Source: JABFSS01 sp964497975 (GTDB taxonomy: Bacteria > Patescibacteriota > Gracilibacteria > Peribacterales > Peribacteraceae). From it: a stretch of DNA of 64,000 nucleotides. The notes under the pieces are model-generated. The model was not told the origin of the DNA, did no database searches, and saw only the letters and a program-made list of their open reading frames with translations. This document shows, piece by piece, positions 42,534-52,141 of the stretch (position 1 is the stretch's first letter; the number at the start of each line of letters is the position of its first letter). The stretch lies in assembly GCA_964497975.1 (NCBI GenBank), contig CAZCFO010000005.1, forward strand, positions 38,722 to 102,721, in the 5' to 3' direction. The position numbers and the translations under genes are program-made.

Positions 42534-42578
42534 AATCCCTTTAGCGGGCGCTTGAGGCCCGGAAAGGACGGTGCGCAT

Positions 42579-43058
42579 ATGCGCGCTGTGTCGTTGATTT
42601 TTCTTCTGTTCGCTTTATCGACCTTGTCCGCACAGGACAAGGTTGATAAAAAAGTCGTAGATCGCGTCGGCAATATTGCCGACGCTGATCTCGAGAAGGC
42701 TTTGTCCGCGTACCACGACATGGTTCGTGGTCAGTGCATCGCATCCGTCGTATCTGCCGCTCAGGCAGATATGGCATACCTCACGAAGTCCCTGGCCGAG
42801 CGCAAGCTCGACAAGGCACAGGAGAAGACCATCTTGCGTCTTCTCCAAAACGTGAAGTCTTCCGCAGATCACGAACTCTTTTTGTACAAGGACTTCGTGG
42901 CAGAATTCGAGAAGGAATATGCCAAGAAGGGTGCAAAGGCGCTCAAGGAATTTCAGGAGCACCTGAAGTCCGTGAACGCGACTTTCGAGAATGCGTTCCA
43001 TGAACGTGTCCTCGAGTCCCGCCGTCTGGGGTGGAAAGTTCCACCCCCGAAAGATTGA
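42579..43058 (+). CDS. Secreted helical protein
   Basis: 159 residues from ATG 42579. A short signal peptide (MRAVSLIFLLFALSTLSA) is followed by a fully helical, charged mature protein (for example RGQCIASVVSAAQADMAYLT, KSLAERKLDKAQEKTILRLL). It has one cysteine in the mature part and no membrane helix after the signal. No family recognised. The transcription unit is unusually canonical: a consensus promoter, a structured leader, a purine-rich stretch before the ATG, and a terminator. A longer upstream start (42453) would translate the leader hairpin and hide the signal peptide, so it is rejected. Confidence 0.7.
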   Translation: MRAVSLIFLLFALSTLSAQDKVDKKVVDRVGNIADADLEKALSAYHDMVRGQCIASVVSAAQADMAYLTKSLAERKLDKAQEKTILRLLQNVKSSADHELFLYKDFVAEFEKEYAKKGAKALKEFQEHLKSVNATFENAFHERVLESRRLGWKVPPPKD

Positions 43059-43082
43059 GTGATGCTGATCGCCCAGGGAATG

Positions 43083-43109
43083 CCCCGTACTCTTAGAGTG
43101 CGGGGTTTT
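43083..43109 (+). terminator. Rho-independent terminator
   Basis: ccccgtactct-t-agagtgcgggg followed by tttt. Confidence 0.8.
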
Positions 43110-43131
43110 CTCATACGTTAAGTATTCGCTA

Positions 43132-43218
43132 TTAGTGTACGAATAAACGTGAAAAATGGCTATGCAAAGCCACTCGGGGAGTATTGCATATATACAATTC
43201 TCCAGTCTTGTACACTAA
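43132..43218. repeat. Spaced inverted repeat upstream of 43256
   Basis: ttagtgtac (43132-43140) and gtacactaa (43210-43218) are perfect inverted copies 69 nt apart, within the 200-nt spacer. They may be protein-binding sites; no gene is seen between them. Confidence 0.45.
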
Positions 43219-43235
43219 CATTGGTGGTCTTTTTG

Positions 43236-43244
43236 TGGTAAAAT
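43236..43244 (+). promoter_or_regulatory. Extended -10 of 43256
   Basis: TGGTAAAAT followed by AATAAGATTTC and the ATG: a leaderless start. Confidence 0.5.
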
Positions 43245-43255
43245 AATAAGATTTC

Positions 43256-45598
43256 ATGGAAAACAAAAATTCAATCAACGGGCTTCACTCATGGTGTTAT
43301 TTGGAGTTCTGTGCCACCGATCGCGCTCGCCGTTTGCTGTGGAAAGCGGAGACGGGGAGCACCGCTCCGGATTATAATCGCCGCTTTGCGCTGGATCGTC
43401 GTCACGCGGATAAGTTGCACGAAGGCCAGGAGGCCGCACATCAGGTGGTTCAGGACAGACGATGGAGAATTACAAAACTTATTTCAAATGTTTTTGCCAC
43501 AGGCTTGGAGCGACGCATGAACAAAGAGACGGATCTGCAGGAAGATGAACGTCACACGGAGAAAGACGAATTTAATCGTGCAGGAAGGATCCGATTGCGC
43601 CAGTTGATGATCGACCCCGTGCAGTACGAAAAGGAGTCGCGGAAGAGTCTGGAAAAAATAAAAACGCAGTTTGAAGCCCGTGGAATGTTTGGCGCAGGAA
43701 ACGAATATACATTCGATTTCACTGTCGACTTCACGAAGGACTATTGGAAGAAAACGAGAAGTGAAAAACAAATCGCGAAAGATATTGCCGACGATGTCGC
43801 GGAATTGAGAAGTACCTATGGAATTGAGCCCGTAGCAGGCACTACACCCGCTTTTACAGAATTCACGGAGCAGCAGGCAAAAGATATCGCAAAGCTTCTT
43901 ATGGTTCACTACGTTCGTGCCATTTTGGAATATGGAGGCGTGAGTGCAGTGAATGTGGGTGCAGCAGAAAAGATTCTTAGAGACCACCCGGAGTACATCA
44001 GCATCCTGATGGAAGAACACGAGGACGGTTCTGAGAAGGCAAAGAAGGAACTGCGGAAAATGATTGAGGAATTGAAGGGTATCACCGGAAAAGAATGTGA
44101 ATTGAACTTCAAATCCACTAAAGAAGAATATGAGCGTCTTGAGAAAGACCTCAAGCCGTCCAATTTTCACAGGCGGGATACTGCCATTCCGCCCAGTGCC
44201 GCAATTAAGTACGACTTTGAAAGTGATTTCATAAAAGCGCGTCATGCTACCTCCGTTGAGCTGTTCAATTCCGGCGAAGCCACTCAGGTGAAGAAGGACG
44301 CGACGGAGAAAAAAGCAGAATTGGGGAAGGATCTTTCGCACTACCGCAAAATTTCCGAACGCCTCGAGAGAATATATGCGCAAATTAAAAGAGTTCCGGA
44401 ATTGGAATGGTCCGACACGGGTGCCTCAGCCGGGCTCTTCAATAATGCAGGTGTTCTGCAGGCCGACAAGCTCACTGGTAAAACCAATCCTGGGCTTATT
44501 GCCGATGAAATCACGGCTTCATTGAAGGAACTAGAGGAAAAAGAGCATGCGCACGGAGAGAAGCATGGGCACAAAAAAGCTCCGCGGGGTGCAAAGGCAG
44601 TCATCGAGGTTTACAAAAAAGATTTGATGGAGAGACATAAAATTTCCGAGGCGTCCGCGGAATCTGTCGCAATTCAGAATTTCTTTTCAAGTGAACCCAC
44701 TCTTCAGGAAAATGAGCAATTGGAGAAAGAAATCTTCCATAAGACCGGCGGTCGTCTGACCCTCACGCGAGGCATCGCCAAAGGTGCCGTATCTGCGCTG
44801 AAGGGATTGGTGGACGGCTCCAACGAAGAATATATCTGCAGCATCGCGGAAAGTCCGGAAGTCCAGGTGCCGATGTCGACGGGTACCGCGGCGACGACCA
44901 TCCGGCACAAGGTTCTGGAAGCCGGTACATGGGGTGCTGTGGGTGCTGGCCTGGGCTATGCAGGTCTCGCAAGCAGTGCAGCAGCGCCTGCCTGGGTCGC
45001 GGCTACTTTGGGGATCACTGCCTTCCCGCCGGCTGCGGTTGCCGCAGGTGTAGGCATTGTCGGTTATGGAGCTTTCAAAGGATTCAGTTATCTGATGAGG
45101 AAGGCAGGGCCTAACTGGCGATGGCTAGATCTGGATCGAAAACTCTTTGGAACGCGTCAGCTGGGATATCTCTGGCGCCGCTGGGGCGCGCGGCCTGCTT
45201 GGGCACACATTGCCGATGATCGCCTGAAACTGAAGATCGTTTGGGATGCGATGCTGGAGGGGATCAAGCAGAAGAAACTGGATGGGCAAACCTGGTACGT
45301 CCAAAGCCAGCTCATGGAAGTGGGTCGCCTGTTGCTGCAGAATCTTCTGGCCGAAATGGGCGAGGATGCACAGCTCAATGGGTTGTCTTCTGAGGAATGG
45401 GATACGTATACGGTTGCCAACAAACGTGCAGAGCTTCAGCGGCAGATTTCGGAGCTTGTGCAGAATGGCGCCGCTGCACTGGGCGGCGGTCAATTCGAAG
45501 CTCTCGTAAGTGCCACGGCGAAAACCACAAAGTATGCCTCGGACCAAAAGGGAGGATGGCAGAAGAGCGTTGCTCATTGGTGGAATAAGGCTGCTTAA
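43256..45598 (+). CDS. Large unknown protein with C-terminal membrane hairpin
   Basis: 780 residues. The first 540 are charged and mostly helical, with coiled-coil stretches and the His/Lys segment EKEHAHGEKHGHKKA near residue 430. A Gly/Ala-rich double membrane helix follows near residues 555-615 (GAVGAGLGYAGLASSAAAPA, AVAAGVGIVGYGAFKGFSYL). The last 160 residues are again helical, ending SVAHWWNKAA. There is no signal peptide, so both soluble parts are probably cytoplasmic, on either side of a membrane hairpin. No family is recognised. The protein encoded at 52142-53233 has a similar Gly/Ala membrane region and His-rich segments. Confidence 0.7.
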   Translation: MENKNSINGLHSWCYLEFCATDRARRLLWKAETGSTAPDYNRRFALDRRHADKLHEGQEAAHQVVQDRRWRITKLISNVFATGLERRMNKETDLQEDERHTEKDEFNRAGRIRLRQLMIDPVQYEKESRKSLEKIKTQFEARGMFGAGNEYTFDFTVDFTKDYWKKTRSEKQIAKDIADDVAELRSTYGIEPVAGTTPAFTEFTEQQAKDIAKLLMVHYVRAILEYGGVSAVNVGAAEKILRDHPEYISILMEEHEDGSEKAKKELRKMIEELKGITGKECELNFKSTKEEYERLEKDLKPSNFHRRDTAIPPSAAIKYDFESDFIKARHATSVELFNSGEATQVKKDATEKKAELGKDLSHYRKISERLERIYAQIKRVPELEWSDTGASAGLFNNAGVLQADKLTGKTNPGLIADEITASLKELEEKEHAHGEKHGHKKAPRGAKAVIEVYKKDLMERHKISEASAESVAIQNFFSSEPTLQENEQLEKEIFHKTGGRLTLTRGIAKGAVSALKGLVDGSNEEYICSIAESPEVQVPMSTGTAATTIRHKVLEAGTWGAVGAGLGYAGLASSAAAPAWVAATLGITAFPPAAVAAGVGIVGYGAFKGFSYLMRKAGPNWRWLDLDRKLFGTRQLGYLWRRWGARPAWAHIADDRLKLKIVWDAMLEGIKQKKLDGQTWYVQSQLMEVGRLLLQNLLAEMGEDAQLNGLSSEEWDTYTVANKRAELQRQISELVQNGAAALGGGQFEALVSATAKTTKYASDQKGGWQKSVAHWWNKAA

Positions 45599-45605
45599 GT
45601 ATCAG

Positions 45606-45640
45606 AAAGAGCCCCGGTATAAATACCGAGGCTCTTTCCT
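45606..45640. terminator. Bidirectional terminator
   Basis: aaagagcc...ggtat-aa-ataccg-aggctcttt, with A and T runs on both sides, between the converging genes ending at 45598 and 45660. Confidence 0.8.
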
Positions 45641-45659
45641 TCACTACCGAATGGTGCGT

Positions 45660-46154
45660 TTAGACGTTTTCGCCGAGCTTCGTGAGAAGCTCGAGGACCT
45701 CGTCGCCGGTGCTCGTCCCGCGGGTCGCTGCAAGAATGGTCTTCAGACCATTGATGCCGATCTTGTAGGCATCAGCCGTTTTCTTGCCACTCATCGCAGT
45801 CAGAGTCTTTGTCGCGATCTGTCCCGCAGGCAGTGCTGGCTTCTTCTCCTTGTACTTCTTGAGAAGAGTGTCCACCTGCGTCATGTTGGGATCACAGGTG
45901 GTCGTCTGCGAATCGACGACCTTGGCAGGCGAAACGCCGTGCGCCGTGGTCGTGCCTTGAGCGGCACCACCAGGGGCATCCGCCTTCTGGCCGTGGTCGC
46001 CGGCCGCGTCGTGTGAGGTGTCGTGCGCCGTGGTCGTGCCTTGAGCGGCACCCTTGCACTCATCGATTGCATGCTTGAGTTCATCGGCCGTGAGGCCGAG
46101 ACCCAAGAGGCTCAGGATGAGCTGCTTCACATGCTCGGACTTGGACATGGACAT
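45660..46154 (-). CDS. Unknown protein with GAAQGTTTAH repeats
   Basis: 164 residues from ATG 46154, chosen because AAGGAG lies 7 nt upstream (46162-46167), one of the few Shine-Dalgarno sites here. The N-terminal helix SEHVKQLILSLLGLGLTADE is followed by a Thr/Ala/His linker with two near-identical copies of GAAQGTTTAH. The C-terminal helical domain is THLLKKY-like in composition (VDTLLKKYKEKKPALPAGQ). The linker repeat is also a nearly exact repeat of about 30 nt in the DNA. No family recognised. It is divergent from 46410, with overlapping promoters. Confidence 0.65.
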   Translation of the reverse strand: MSMSKSEHVKQLILSLLGLGLTADELKHAIDECKGAAQGTTTAHDTSHDAAGDHGQKADAPGGAAQGTTTAHGVSPAKVVDSQTTTCDPNMTQVDTLLKKYKEKKPALPAGQIATKTLTAMSGKKTADAYKIGINGLKTILAATRGTSTGDEVLELLTKLGENV

Positions 46155-46190
46155 GGGAATCTCCTTCCAAAGAATAGGAGAAGGCACCAT

Positions 46191-46242
46191 TTGCCCTCTC
46201 CCCACTTCAGTGTTCTTTTGCAAAACACTAAAGGGGAGGAGG
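46191..46242 (-). promoter_or_regulatory. Leader hairpin of the 45660 gene
   Basis: An imperfect stem (cctctccccacttcagtgtt with aacactaaaggggaggagg) in the 5' leader, just before the Shine-Dalgarno site. Confidence 0.5.
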
Positions 46243-46291
46243 GTGGAAGTAGTGAAGGAACGGCAATTCTGGTTAAAGAACTGCAATAACT

Positions 46292-46336
46292 ATTATACGG
46301 GCTTTTATTGCTAAAATCAACAAATTAGTATATAAT
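46292..46336. promoter_or_regulatory. Overlapping divergent promoters
   Basis: Plus strand: TTGCTA (46308-46313), 17 nt, TATAAT (46331-46336). Minus strand: TTGATT (46315-46320), 17 nt, TATAAT (46292-46297). The two promoters interlock, so one regulator could govern both genes. Confidence 0.7.
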
Positions 46337-46409
46337 ATAAATTGGTTGATCTCGTTCCTTGAAAGACTCTCTGTTCCCTTTTTTTCCGGCTTAGCCGGAA
46401 GGAGTACCC

Positions 46410-46934
46410 ATGTACAGCATTACGTCGACGGGCTGGGTTCTGTTCGTGTTTGCCTCGACCGTGGCAGGCGCTCTGATCATCGAGTTGCTCCTTTCCATGA
46501 GGCGCAATCCGATCGAGAGCGGCGCCAACACGTTCGCAGGAACCGGATGGCTCCTGATCCGCATCCTCTTGCTTTGCGGTACCTGTTTCTTACTCGGGGC
46601 TTCCCCCATTCCTCAGTACCTTGTCACGCGTTATCTGGGAATCCCCCTCCACGCCGTGACGGAGTACGCCGGCACTCTCGATGAGGTGCCGGATCCCACG
46701 AACTATTCGTGGGAGGAGGACACCGCCAAGAAAGGCGAGTGGAAGCTTTCCATCCCGGACTCGAAGTATTCCCAAGTGATTACGTTCGATGCCGGTGTGG
46801 CCCAGAAGGTGGAAGTTCACACCAAGAAGGGCACCATCCCTGTCCCTGTGGGCACGACCTCCATCATCGTGCACCACCAGGACACAGCGGAGCACAGGTC
46901 CTCCAAGGCGGTTCAGATCCGTAAAAAGACCTGA
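46410..46934 (+). CDS. Membrane-anchored protein of unknown function
   Basis: 174 residues. Two hydrophobic helices (WVLFVFASTVAGALIIELLL and LLIRILLLCGTCFLLGASPI) are followed by a C-terminal domain of about 95 residues rich in short strands (KLSIPDSKYSQVITFDAG, VEVHTKKGTIPVPVG). AAGGAG lies 5 nt before the ATG. The soluble domain probably faces outward if the helices form a hairpin ending outside, but topology is uncertain. No family recognised. It is monocistronic, with a strong terminator. Confidence 0.65.
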   Translation: MYSITSTGWVLFVFASTVAGALIIELLLSMRRNPIESGANTFAGTGWLLIRILLLCGTCFLLGASPIPQYLVTRYLGIPLHAVTEYAGTLDEVPDPTNYSWEEDTAKKGEWKLSIPDSKYSQVITFDAGVAQKVEVHTKKGTIPVPVGTTSIIVHHQDTAEHRSSKAVQIRKKT

Positions 46935-46977
46935 GCGGTCCTGATCAACCCCGGGAGCGCCTAACAGCGTTCCCACG

Positions 46978-47010
46978 AAAGAGCCAGACGCCCAGCGTTT
47001 GGCTCTTTTC
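46978..47010. terminator. Bidirectional terminator
   Basis: aaagagccagacgc-ccag-cgtttggctcttttc, between the converging genes 46410-46934 and 47019-52097. Confidence 0.85.
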
Positions 47011-47018
47011 GATGGTTC

Positions 47019-50000
47019 TCAGTTCTGCGCCGGAATGAGGAGCATTCTGGTGCCGCCGGCAACGGGGGCGATCACCTGGCGTCCGCCGGCAACGCGGCTG
47101 CGGAGCACCAGTCGCTGGCCAGAGGGAATATCGAGTGATGCAGCAGCAGTCCCTGCGGCAGGCTGATCTATAACTGTAACGCCGGGAGCCGCGGTTTGCG
47201 CTGCGTGAATGCGCAGTTGTCCGGTGGGCAGACGCTCGACCAACACATCACGTTCTGCGGCCTGTGGCTGAAGGAGGATTTCCGTTCCTACTGTGGGGGT
47301 AACGTCAATGTTGCCACCGCCCACCGCTGCCTGCGTAAATGCGTTCTGCGGTGAGAGCAACTGCCATCTGTTTCCCGGTACCGCCTGCAGCTGGAATACA
47401 GATGTTCCGGGTTGCAGCTGGATGAACACATCGCGGTGTCCGGAGGCAGGCGGGGTGAGTTCGACAGCCGCCAATCCTGCTGCCGCCTGATTCAGGGTGA
47501 CCGCTCCACCCGGGATTGCGGGCACTGTTGGCAGTACTTCGGTGCGGCCGTCTGCCTGAATGCGTACCGGAACGATGCCGTTGGCGGGCGCCTGCAACAG
47601 GGTGGGGCGATCCGCTGGGTTGTGCTGCAGAACATGACTCGAAGCCGCGGCCGGCTGCGCCAGGAAGAGCGGAGGAGGAGTGATAGCGTCGAACGGAAGG
47701 ATCTGGAACTGATTTCCGTTTGCCGTCGGCAAAACGATCACTCTGCCTCCGGCAACGTGTCCGATGATCACCGTCCGCTGTCCCGGAACGATGTCGAGCA
47801 CTTGTGCCGCGCTTCCCGCCGCAGGCTGGGCGATGGTGCCGACTCCGGCATCAGCGGTTCCCGCCGGATGGACACGCAGTTCCCCGCCAACAAGGCGTTC
47901 GAGCAGCAGCCTTTGCTGTCCGGGTTGCTGCTGGAGAATGATCTGATTTCCGGCTCGCGGCATGACATCCACTGTTGCGGCTCCGGCGATCGGCTGCACG
48001 GTGGCAGTTTGCGGAGGCAGCAGGTTCCAGCGGTTTCCCGGCATTGCCTGGAGCTGGAAGACGCCGGTTCCCGTTTGCAGCTGGAGATAGACTTCGCGTT
48101 CGCCGCTTGCAGGAGGAGCAAGATCAACAGCGGCTGCGCCGGTTTGCGGCTGGAGCAACGGCGTCGTTCCGGCCGGAATGGTCGCGGGAAGAGGCCGGAC
48201 TTGCACGCGTCCGTCTGCACGGATGACGACAAGAGCCATATTGCCGGCAGGCGCCTGCAGCACCATGGGTCTATCGGTGGGATTGTGAGGCAGAAACGGC
48301 GCCGCGGTGGGCTGTTGCGGATAATGGATGTACTGCGCCGCGGAAGCATTTGCGGGCAGGATTTGGAATTGTCCGGGGGTAGTCGTCGGAAGGAGTTGGA
48401 GCGGCGCACCGTTTTGCTGCAACAGGAATCTCGCCGCCGTTCCGGGCTGGAACTGAATGATCACGGGAGCTTGGCCGGGCTGTGGTTGAACGAATCGGGG
48501 CGCACTGGCATTAAGTGCCGTGCCAGGGGGCAGAAGTTCAATACGATTGCCGGCCTGAGGCTGCAGAATGATCGGCTGATCCGGTCCGGCGGGATTCAGG
48601 CGGATCGGCCGATCAGGAGTTGCCGGAGGCAACAGTCGTACAGGCTGCCCGTCAGCAGGCTGCAAAATGGGCGGTCTTTCGGGGATTGCTGCAGGAATGA
48701 TTGTGGGGGGCGGCGCAGGGGGGAGAATTTCCGGCAAAGGGATGCGCATATCCTCGAATCGTTTCACACGCTGCTGATCGGCGGCGTCCGCGGTCATATC
48801 CAAAAGATGCATGGTATTGATGATGTCGGGAACGCCATCGCGGTAGCTTGCCTGATTCAGCAGGTCCGCGCGGTATTTTCTTCGCGCCTCGTGCAGAGCC
48901 ACGGTGACCTTGATCATTTCCTCTTGGATGTCCTGCCTGCGCCATTCCACTTTGATGAGTGCCTGCTGGGTGACCTGCGCTTCGGCAAGGAGTTTTTTTG
49001 CCTGTTGTTCCTTCAGTTGAGCTTCCAGGTCGACTGCCTGCTTATTCAGTGTTTTCCGTTCCTCTTCATACTGTTTTACTTCTTCCGCCGCTTTGGAGCC
49101 TGCGGGAGACTCGACGTAGAAATGGTTGATGAGGCCGTCAGCGACGGTTCTCACGCGATTGCGCACCTCCAGGTCAATGCGTTCCATCGGTGTTTCCACG
49201 GACACCAGAGGCTGTAGCGATACGAAAAGCCATGCCATTCTTCGCGTGTTCTCCACGCCCTGCATGCGAGCCGGCTCCGTCTCCGCATTGAATGCGGGGC
49301 CGAAATCAATCAGGAGCTGGCGCATATTCATGGCTGCCCACATCCCGTTGAGCGGACGCGCTTCGGATCCGATCACGTTCGTCAGCAGGAACTCGTTGTT
49401 GGCGATCAGGTTCTGTTCCTCGATGGGGGATACGAACCGCTCGTTCGGGTCGTTCTCCAGCGCATGGGCACCGGTGCGGTTATGCGTCGTGATCTGCGCC
49501 ATCACGATGTCATTCGTGACGCGCTGCGCGTAGTACTGCTCCCCTTGGTTGATGAATGCCTGGTACTGGGGCGAGGCGATCATTCGCTGCAGGAACGTAA
49601 TCAGGTTCGCCCGGGCGATTTTTGAATCCGGCGGTTCAGACGCATGGAAGCGATTTACTGTCGTGGGCGGCAGAGCGTTGGCGAAAATTTCCGCCGCTCG
49701 GTTGCTGTCGCGCATGCGGGAGAATCGCTGCTGATGCGCTGTGAGCTGCTTGTCGAGCTGCGTCAGGCGTCCCGGGCCCGTCGTCAGGCCGCTGAAGAAT
49801 CCGTTGCCGATGAGCGCCTTCACGTTGCCGATGTTCTGGATCTGCTGGAAGCCTGCAAAGACACGCAGCCGGCTGTTGATGAAGCTGCCGATGGTGCCCG
49901 GAAGCGCGGTCAAATTGAAACGATCGGCACTGTCGGCGGCGCCGATCATTTGGGCGACATCGTCAATACCGAGTTCATTCGCCGCACCTCCTCCGCCGCG

Positions 50001-52097
50001 CGCGGCGGCAGCCACGAGGATTGCATATTTCACGCGCTCGAGAATCTGGAGGACCTCCGGGAGCGGCTTGGTGGCGTCATCGAGCAGGCGATCGGCGAAG
50101 TTCGTCAGGTCCTCGGCTGCGGCGGCGTTGAGCACGCGCATGTTGGGGCGCCGGCAATTGTCGATGAATCCGCGGAATTCGGCGCGGATCAGTTTGACGC
50201 TCGCTTCGCGCTCCGGGGTTAGCGGGGAATTGCGGGTCTCCAGCAGCGCGCGCTGCGGGGCGTCGAGCATGTTGGGCACCGGCACGCGGTCGGCGTTGTC
50301 CTGGCGTTCGGCCGTGCCGCGGCCCTCGTTCACGAACCGGGCGATGATGTCCACGAGCGAATCGTTGGGGTGCTGCTCGAGCGCGATCACGCGACCGGCC
50401 TCCATCATGTCGATGTACATCTGCTTCACCGCGGGTTCGCGGATGTTGTCGTAGCTCAGGCTTCCCACGCCCGTGGGGGAGAAGCGCGCGCCTCCGCGGC
50501 GGGCGTCCTCGATGATCTTGACGCGGTCGCGGTTCTCCGGCCGGCGCGCGGCCAGCTGATAGAAGACGTTGCCCACGCCCTGCGCGATCTGCGCGTTATT
50601 CTCGTAGAAAATGCGGTGCAGCGTGTCGCGGTTGTAGCGGCGGTTTTTGATGATGCCCTGCGCCTCTATATAAAGGGGGTCGCGCGGGCCGGCGTAGAGC
50701 GAGTACTGGATGCCGCCCGGGGTCAGCTGCGCGCGGAAGGCGTTGCCCGCGAGGCTGCGCATCCGCACCTGCGCGATGGTCATCATCGGCGCGGCCACGG
50801 GGAACTGGCTGAGGAACGCATTCTGGTCCAGGAACTGCGACATCATCGCGAGCGTCTTCTGGTCCTGCTCCTCGATGGTCGGCGGGAGAATGCCACGGTT
50901 CAGAATGCCGCGACCGGCATCCGTTACCGTGTTGACTCCTCTCTGCACTGCCGAGGTCATCGTGTTGATTGCATCCTGGTCGCCCATCACCAGCCGGCGG
51001 TACAGGTACAGACCGACGACGCCCGTGGGGATCGTCCACATCGGGATGACGCCGAAGAGCTTCGACTTCGAGTTCCACATCTTGTAGGCCGCGAAGAGGC
51101 CGAGACCGATGACGGCGTACTGCTGCCACGGCTCCATCATGTTGAAGTTGTCCATGAAGTTGCGGTTGCGGCGCTCCGCGTCCAGGCGGGGGCCGTCCTG
51201 CAGCTTCTCCATCATCTGGTGCGTCTTGAGCTTGTTCTGGTCCTGCGAGAGCTCGTTGCGCTGGCGCTGGTTGCCGAGCACCGTGAGGCGCGCCTGGGTC
51301 AGCTTCATCGCGGCGGGGTCGCCTTCGCTCACGCGCAGCCAGCCGATAAACCGGCGGAAGCGCCCCTGCGGCATCTGGTTGGCGCGCTCTTCGGCGAGCT
51401 TGAGGAGCTGCTCGCGGTCCTGCAGCTGCGCGGCAGACGGACGTCCCGCGGGGGTGGTGATCCGCATGATTTCGCGGACGAGCTCGGTGTAATCCTGGTA
51501 GATGAAGCCCATCTGGCCTTCGGGATAGATTTCGTCGAAGGCCTCACGCGCGAATGCGATTTCCGGCGCGCCGGGGCCGGGGCGGCGCAGTCCCAGGACG
51601 ATCGCGGTGGTGTTGAGGACCGTCTCCTTTCGTGCCTCATCCGGGACCGGGGGGCGTCCCGCCCCTGCGGGCAGCAGCCGGTCGGCGACGCGTGCGGGGA
51701 GCACGGCGCGGGCGAAATCGTAGAAATGCCGCACGCGGTCCTCCACGCTCATCGTCGCCAGCAGTTCCTGGGGTCCGAACGCCTGTCCATTAAGGGAGGC
51801 GCGCGTGGTCTGCGGTTCCGTGAAGACCTCGGCGCGTCCGAAGGCCTGGATCCAGCGGTTGGGGTTCGACAGGTTCCTCTGCGTCACCTGCTCGCGCGCA
51901 TCCTGCGGGCTGAGCAGGCCGTTCACATTGCGCATGATGTTCTCCACGAAGCCGTTGATGGCGTCGATGCCCGGCAGATTGCGGCTCTCGGGAGCGCCGT
52001 CCACGTGGCACAGGCGCGCCTCGCGATCGAGGTGGTTGTGACCACCTCCGCCAAGGCTTCGGTGGTCAGGCCGGCGGGGATAACGGGAGGTAAACAT
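47019..52097 (-). CDS. Giant 1692-residue protein with C-terminal beta repeats
   Basis: No signal peptide is seen. The N-terminal 300 residues are polar. A Gly/Ala/Trp-containing membrane segment or pair (AVIGLGLFAAYKMWN, VVGLYLYRRLVMG) lies near residues 330-390. A long, mostly helical region follows to about 1130, including a coiled coil (VDLEAQLKEQQAKKLLAEAQ). The last 550 residues are Pro/Gln/Ala-rich with two tandem super-repeats of about 215 residues. Both contain PPASG-(E/H)R-(E/D)V, LQLQ-x-GT-x-VFQLQA and LQAPA blocks, themselves made of short strand repeats. No family recognised. It could be a scaffold spanning the envelope. Downstream on the same strand as 52142. Confidence 0.75.
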   Translation of the reverse strand: MFTSRYPRRPDHRSLGGGGHNHLDREARLCHVDGAPESRNLPGIDAINGFVENIMRNVNGLLSPQDAREQVTQRNLSNPNRWIQAFGRAEVFTEPQTTRASLNGQAFGPQELLATMSVEDRVRHFYDFARAVLPARVADRLLPAGAGRPPVPDEARKETVLNTTAIVLGLRRPGPGAPEIAFAREAFDEIYPEGQMGFIYQDYTELVREIMRITTPAGRPSAAQLQDREQLLKLAEERANQMPQGRFRRFIGWLRVSEGDPAAMKLTQARLTVLGNQRQRNELSQDQNKLKTHQMMEKLQDGPRLDAERRNRNFMDNFNMMEPWQQYAVIGLGLFAAYKMWNSKSKLFGVIPMWTIPTGVVGLYLYRRLVMGDQDAINTMTSAVQRGVNTVTDAGRGILNRGILPPTIEEQDQKTLAMMSQFLDQNAFLSQFPVAAPMMTIAQVRMRSLAGNAFRAQLTPGGIQYSLYAGPRDPLYIEAQGIIKNRRYNRDTLHRIFYENNAQIAQGVGNVFYQLAARRPENRDRVKIIEDARRGGARFSPTGVGSLSYDNIREPAVKQMYIDMMEAGRVIALEQHPNDSLVDIIARFVNEGRGTAERQDNADRVPVPNMLDAPQRALLETRNSPLTPEREASVKLIRAEFRGFIDNCRRPNMRVLNAAAAEDLTNFADRLLDDATKPLPEVLQILERVKYAILVAAAARGGGGAANELGIDDVAQMIGAADSADRFNLTALPGTIGSFINSRLRVFAGFQQIQNIGNVKALIGNGFFSGLTTGPGRLTQLDKQLTAHQQRFSRMRDSNRAAEIFANALPPTTVNRFHASEPPDSKIARANLITFLQRMIASPQYQAFINQGEQYYAQRVTNDIVMAQITTHNRTGAHALENDPNERFVSPIEEQNLIANNEFLLTNVIGSEARPLNGMWAAMNMRQLLIDFGPAFNAETEPARMQGVENTRRMAWLFVSLQPLVSVETPMERIDLEVRNRVRTVADGLINHFYVESPAGSKAAEEVKQYEEERKTLNKQAVDLEAQLKEQQAKKLLAEAQVTQQALIKVEWRRQDIQEEMIKVTVALHEARRKYRADLLNQASYRDGVPDIINTMHLLDMTADAADQQRVKRFEDMRIPLPEILPPAPPPTIIPAAIPERPPILQPADGQPVRLLPPATPDRPIRLNPAGPDQPIILQPQAGNRIELLPPGTALNASAPRFVQPQPGQAPVIIQFQPGTAARFLLQQNGAPLQLLPTTTPGQFQILPANASAAQYIHYPQQPTAAPFLPHNPTDRPMVLQAPAGNMALVVIRADGRVQVRPLPATIPAGTTPLLQPQTGAAAVDLAPPASGEREVYLQLQTGTGVFQLQAMPGNRWNLLPPQTATVQPIAGAATVDVMPRAGNQIILQQQPGQQRLLLERLVGGELRVHPAGTADAGVGTIAQPAAGSAAQVLDIVPGQRTVIIGHVAGGRVIVLPTANGNQFQILPFDAITPPPLFLAQPAAASSHVLQHNPADRPTLLQAPANGIVPVRIQADGRTEVLPTVPAIPGGAVTLNQAAAGLAAVELTPPASGHRDVFIQLQPGTSVFQLQAVPGNRWQLLSPQNAFTQAAVGGGNIDVTPTVGTEILLQPQAAERDVLVERLPTGQLRIHAAQTAAPGVTVIDQPAAGTAAASLDIPSGQRLVLRSRVAGGRQVIAPVAGGTRMLLIPAQN

Positions 52098-52140
52098 TTT
52101 GTTTATTGTGAGTTGAAATTTGTGAGTTGTGAGTTACAGC
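52098..52140. repeat. Period-7 words between two minus-strand genes
   Basis: ttgtgag/ttgaaat/ttgtgag words. Only one arm is seen here. The complementary words (actcaca) occur at 54312-54350. Confidence 0.6.
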
Positions 52141-52141
52141 A

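Noticed and set aside
42453..42578. Upstream extension of the 42579 gene (start at 42453)
   Set aside because: It would translate a promoter-proximal hairpin and bury a good signal peptide 42 residues into the chain.
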